Assembly: GCA_021129875.1 (NCBI GenBank)
Contig: JAJOKK010000160.1
Location: 1-8,321 of the forward strand
Reading direction: 5' to 3'
Length of the DNA: 8,321 nt
DNA from: Candidatus Bipolaricaulota bacterium
Lineage (GTDB): Bacteria; Bipolaricaulota; Bipolaricaulia; UBA7950; UBA9294
Shown: positions 6,108 through 8,321 of the stretch, in pieces
How positions within the stretch are numbered: position 1 is the first letter of the stretch
Layout of the letters: each line of letters opens with the position of its first letter
Made by a program: the position numbers and the translations under genes
Notes under the pieces: model-generated
What the model was told of the DNA's origin: nothing
What the model saw: only the letters and a program-made list of their open reading frames with translations
The model's database searches: none

Positions 6108-6125
6108 TTTATCTTTATCTTTATC
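6108..6125. repeat. Hexanucleotide TTTATC, three copies
   Basis: Three perfect head-to-tail TTTATC units begin 6 bp after the stop of the small membrane gene. No function is evident. Confidence 0.8.
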
Positions 6126-6328
6126 TGTAACTGATTTCTGCCGGAGTCTCCGCTCTCATGCAGCAGAAGCATGCATGTGGGCGCGCGGAAGATGGAGGTG
6201 GTGAATAGCCCAAAAGCATAGGGGTTTCCATTTTGGACGGCTCCTAAAAGGGCTGCCAAGTTTAGCTGAGTGAATCAGTTTATTCGGCTGACCATGCGCC
6301 ACTTCAAGGATTCAGGCCGTTCACATAC

Positions 6329-6348
6329 GATCGGCGAAATTCGCGATC
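6329..6348. repeat. Near-perfect dyad in the tldE spacer
   Basis: GATC-g-GCGAA (6329-6338) and TTCGC-GATC (6340-6348) are complementary over 9 bp, with one bulged G and a single central A. As DNA it resembles a regulator site. With so short a loop, it would form an RNA hairpin only if inner pairs open. Confidence 0.45.
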
Positions 6349-6384
6349 TGTCTGTAGGCTGGCCATATAAACTGGCAGAGACAG
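6348..6384. repeat. Long imperfect hairpin in the tldE spacer
   Basis: CTGTCT (6348-6353) pairs with AGACAG (6379-6384). Inside, CTG-g-CC (6359-6364) pairs with GGCAG (6374-6378) around an AT-rich loop. It directly follows the previous dyad. Together they form a compact structured block about 30 bp before the 9-bp array. Confidence 0.4.
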
Positions 6385-6414
6385 TATCGGAGCACTCTAC
6401 GGACGTATAGCGCA

Positions 6415-6468
6415 CCCAACAAACCCAACGAACCCTACGAACCCTACGAACCCTACGAACCCAACGAC
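6415..6468. repeat. 9-bp tandem array, six copies
   Basis: Six 9-bp units: CCCAACAAA, CCCAACGAA, then CCCTACGAA three times (identical), then CCCAACGAC. There is no spacer between units. The array ends 20 bp before a perfect TATAAT. The identical middle units indicate recent copy-number change. Confidence 0.95.
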
Positions 6469-6488
6469 CGGCAAACGATTTTCACAAC

Positions 6489-6494
6489 TATAAT
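6489..6494 (+). promoter_or_regulatory. Perfect -10 box (TATAAT) upstream of tldE
   Basis: TATAAT lies 55 bp before the tldE GTG, in an AT-rich patch. No TTGACA-like box occurs 16-18 bp upstream; that position falls at the end of the 9-bp array (GACCGG). If this is the promoter, it may need an activator. Confidence 0.45.
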
Positions 6495-6548
6495 CCATAA
6501 TCTTTGGCAGCAAGCTGATCTTGAAAAGAAAGAAGGGGGCGAATTGAT

Positions 6549-7895
6549 GTGCTAGGACGAGACAGATTGAACGAGATCGCGCAGTTGGCTCTTGAGTCAG
6601 CACAGGCCGATCAGACCGAAGTGTTGATATCGAGCGGGGACGAACACCTGACCCGCTTTGCGGAGAACACGATCCATCAGAACGTATCGGAGAGGGATAC
6701 CACAGTGCGGGTGCGTGCTGTCTGCGGCAGTAAGGTCGGTGTCGCTACGGGGAATGACATAAGCATAAACGGGCTTGCCGCGGTGGTGAAGGCGGCGGAG
6801 ACAGTGGCCGGCTTTCAACGGGAGAACTCGGATTTCCGTTCGCTGCCGCAACCGCAGGAGCAGCAATCGCTCGACGCGCACTGTGAAGCGACAGCCGCCT
6901 ACACCCCGAACGAGAGAGCAGAAGGGGTGGCGACGATCTGCAGAATGGCCGACAAGAACGATCTGCGGGCAGCAGGGGCCTTCTCCACCTCGGTGCAGGA
7001 ACTCATGATCGCAAACTCGCTCGGTATCCGAGCCTATCACCGCAATACAATGGCGCATATCGTAACCGTGATTATGGGCGAGACAAGCTCGGGCTACGCA
7101 GCGGCGACAGCGATGGACGTGGGCGATCTCGATCCGGCGGCGGTCGGGCGTACTGCGGTCGACAAGGCGCTTGCAAGTCGCGACCCAGCGCCGATCGATC
7201 CGGGTGAATACACTGTCATCCTGGAAGAAGAAGCGGTTGCGGACATGCTGTTCACCCTTGGCTACCTGGGGTTCGGCGCCCTTGCTGTGCAGGAGAAGAG
7301 AAGCTTTATGAGCGGCCACTTTGGCGAACGGATCACCGGCGACAACATCACGATCTGGGACGATGGCGGCGACCAGCGTGGGTTCGTCCTCCCGTTCGAC
7401 TTCGAGGGGGTGCGAAAGGAGCGTGTTTCACTGATCGAGAGAGGCGTCGCCATGGGGGTGGTCTACGATTCGTTCACCGCCGGCCGCGAGAAAGGAAAAT
7501 CCTCCACCGGCCACAGCCTCCCCGCGCCGAACACCTTCGGCCCGATCCCGGTCAACCTGTTCCTGGCCCCGGGTGAAGCGACCAAAGACGAGATGCTCGC
7601 CTCCACAGAGCGGGGTATCTGGGTGACGCGTTTCCACTACACCAACCCGGTCCATCCGACAAAGACGGTCCTCACCGGGATGACCCGCGATGGGACGTTC
7701 CTGATCGAGCAGGGGCGGATCGTTCGTCCTCTGAAGAACCTCAGGTTCACCCAGAGCATCCTAGACGCGTTCGCCAATGCTGAGATGATCAGCTCCTCCC
7801 TTGCGTTGATTAAGTCAGGCTGGGGGAATTTTGCTACGTGCGTTCCCGCGATGAAGATCAACCGGTTCCGGTTCAGTGGGACGACCGAGTTTTAG
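6549..7895 (+). CDS. tldE: TldE/PmbA-type subunit of the TldD/TldE peptidase
   Basis: A 448-residue cytoplasmic protein of the PmbA/TldD family. In known systems TldE pairs with the zinc-protease subunit TldD to degrade unfolded peptides or mature ribosomal peptides (microcin B17 in E. coli). Seen: an N-terminal domain (about 8-90) with TEVLISSGDEHLTRFAEN; a middle domain (about 120-215) with AAGAFSTSVQELMIANSLG; and a C-terminal domain with IDPGEYTVILEE (216-227), ITIWDD (267-272), FDFEGVRKERVSLIERGV (283-300) and SSTGHSLPAPN (318-328). The segment where TldD has its HExxxH zinc motif reads EEEAVADML (226-234), so this is the non-catalytic TldE type. Start GTG at 6549, with AAGGGGG 9 bases upstream; other nearby starts in different frames stop at once. 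Length is normal. The partner gene follows after 24 bp, with no terminator between them. Confidence 0.88.
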   Translation: MLGRDRLNEIAQLALESAQADQTEVLISSGDEHLTRFAENTIHQNVSERDTTVRVRAVCGSKVGVATGNDISINGLAAVVKAAETVAGFQRENSDFRSLPQPQEQQSLDAHCEATAAYTPNERAEGVATICRMADKNDLRAAGAFSTSVQELMIANSLGIRAYHRNTMAHIVTVIMGETSSGYAAATAMDVGDLDPAAVGRTAVDKALASRDPAPIDPGEYTVILEEEAVADMLFTLGYLGFGALAVQEKRSFMSGHFGERITGDNITIWDDGGDQRGFVLPFDFEGVRKERVSLIERGVAMGVVYDSFTAGREKGKSSTGHSLPAPNTFGPIPVNLFLAPGEATKDEMLASTERGIWVTRFHYTNPVHPTKTVLTGMTRDGTFLIEQGRIVRPLKNLRFTQSILDAFANAEMISSSLALIKSGWGNFATCVPAMKINRFRFSGTTEF

Positions 7896-7919
7896 CGATT
7901 CAATGGAAAGGAGAGAACG

Positions 7920-8321
7920 ATGCGAGAACTAACAGATCGCGCCCTCAACCTGGCGCAGGTAAAGGGAGCGACATACGCCGACATTAGGATCGTGCGCCGG
8001 CAGGAGGAGGATATCACCGTTAAGAACGGTATCGTGCAGAGTCTCGCCCTCGACAAGACGAGCGGGTTCGGGGTGAGGGTGATCGCCGACGGTGCATGGG
8101 GGTTCGCCGGCAGCCATCTCCTCGAGCCGGCCGAGGTCGACCGTGTTACTGCACTGGCGGTGACGATCGCTAAAGCGAGTGCCATTGCCAAGAAGAACGA
8201 TGTGGACATGGGGCCGGAGGAGGTGCATGTTGATAAGTACCGCACTCCGGTTCAGATCGACCCGTTCGCTGTTCCGCTCGATGACAAGGTCTCCCTCCTC
8301 CTGGCGGCGGACAAGGAGGCC
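7920..8321 (+). CDS. tldD: TldD-type metallopeptidase subunit, N-terminal part (cut by the window edge)
   Basis: 134 codons from ATG at 7920 stay open to the right edge. The start reads MRELTDRALNLAQVKGATYA, then DIRIVRRQEEDITVKNGIV and the family hallmark SGFGVRVIADGAWGFAGSH (about residues 47-65), followed by AVTIAKASA and the VQIDPFAVPLDDK segment. This is the N-terminal domain of TldD, the zinc-binding partner of TldE. The HExxxH zinc site lies well beyond residue 134, so catalysis cannot be confirmed here. AAAGGAG (7907-7913) sits 6 bases before the ATG. Spacing and order behind the TldE-type gene support an operon and a heteromeric complex. Confidence 0.88.
   Translation, partial: MRELTDRALNLAQVKGATYADIRIVRRQEEDITVKNGIVQSLALDKTSGFGVRVIADGAWGFAGSHLLEPAEVDRVTALAVTIAKASAIAKKNDVDMGPEEVHVDKYRTPVQIDPFAVPLDDKVSLLLAADKEA

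Larger units (their letters stand above)
6102..6548. other. Long spacer upstream of the tldE/tldD genes
   Basis: About 450 bp without a convincing gene. It holds a TTTATC triplet (6108-6125), several dyads, a 9-bp tandem array (6415-6468), a TATAAT (6489-6494) and the tldE ribosome binding site (AAGGGGG, 6533-6539). Smaller hairpins are CATGC-7-GCATG (6157-6173) and a split stem, AGCC (6207-6210) with GGCT (6239-6242) around CAAAA (6211-6215) with TTTTG (6231-6235). I could not match it to a known riboswitch class. Confidence 0.5.

Noticed and set aside
6195..6260. A riboswitch-like stem (AGCC-CAAAA ... TTTTG-gac-GGCT).
   Set aside because: No conserved core of any class I know was found, it is nearly 300 bp upstream of tldE, and only one split stem is visible.
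6397..6603. A minus-strand frame with repeated GFV residues.
   Set aside because: The repeats are just the translation of the 9-bp array; it crosses the tldE start and has no support.

Overview
The window is about 8.3 kb of GC-rich bacterial DNA (roughly 57-58% GC by eye). GTG and TTG starts and strong GGAGG-type ribosome binding sites are common. The genes are MurF, TrkA/TrkH, a SpoIVB-type S55 protein and a TldE/TldD pair, so the organism is a peptidoglycan-making bacterium. The S55 protein is of the kind seen outside sporulating Firmicutes. An anaerobic or thermophilic candidate phylum such as Bipolaricaulota/Acetothermia is possible, but that is only an impression.

Left half (1-4966, all minus strand): one apparent operon reads from right to left. 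A well-formed promoter (TTGACC, 17 bp, TACCAT) precedes trkA, the NAD-binding regulator of K+ uptake. trkA overlaps trkH, the K+ channel subunit, by 4 bp. After about 90 bp, holding a weak internal promoter candidate, comes a secreted S55-domain serine peptidase-like protein. One base after its stop, a GTG starts murF, the last cytoplasmic ligase of peptidoglycan precursor synthesis. murF runs off the left edge, and its last 90 bases are six in-frame copies of a 15-bp minisatellite.

Middle (4967-6548): about 1.5 kb of mostly non-coding DNA. It holds a decayed fragment of an HpnA-like NAD-dependent sugar epimerase with its middle and C-terminus missing, several inverted repeats, a stretch that could fold as a structured RNA, a probable 61-residue membrane protein, and a 9-bp tandem array (six copies) ending just upstream of a perfect TATAAT.

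Right (6549-8321, plus strand): a TldE/PmbA-type gene followed 24 bp later by the start of a TldD-type gene, cut by the right edge. Together they should form a TldD/TldE peptidase that degrades or matures peptides.

I found no complete novel defence or mobile system. The most unusual items are the coding minisatellite in murF, an Asn in MurF where family members have the carbamylated lysine, the Ser-before-His order of the S55 protein, and the 9-bp array beside the tldE promoter.
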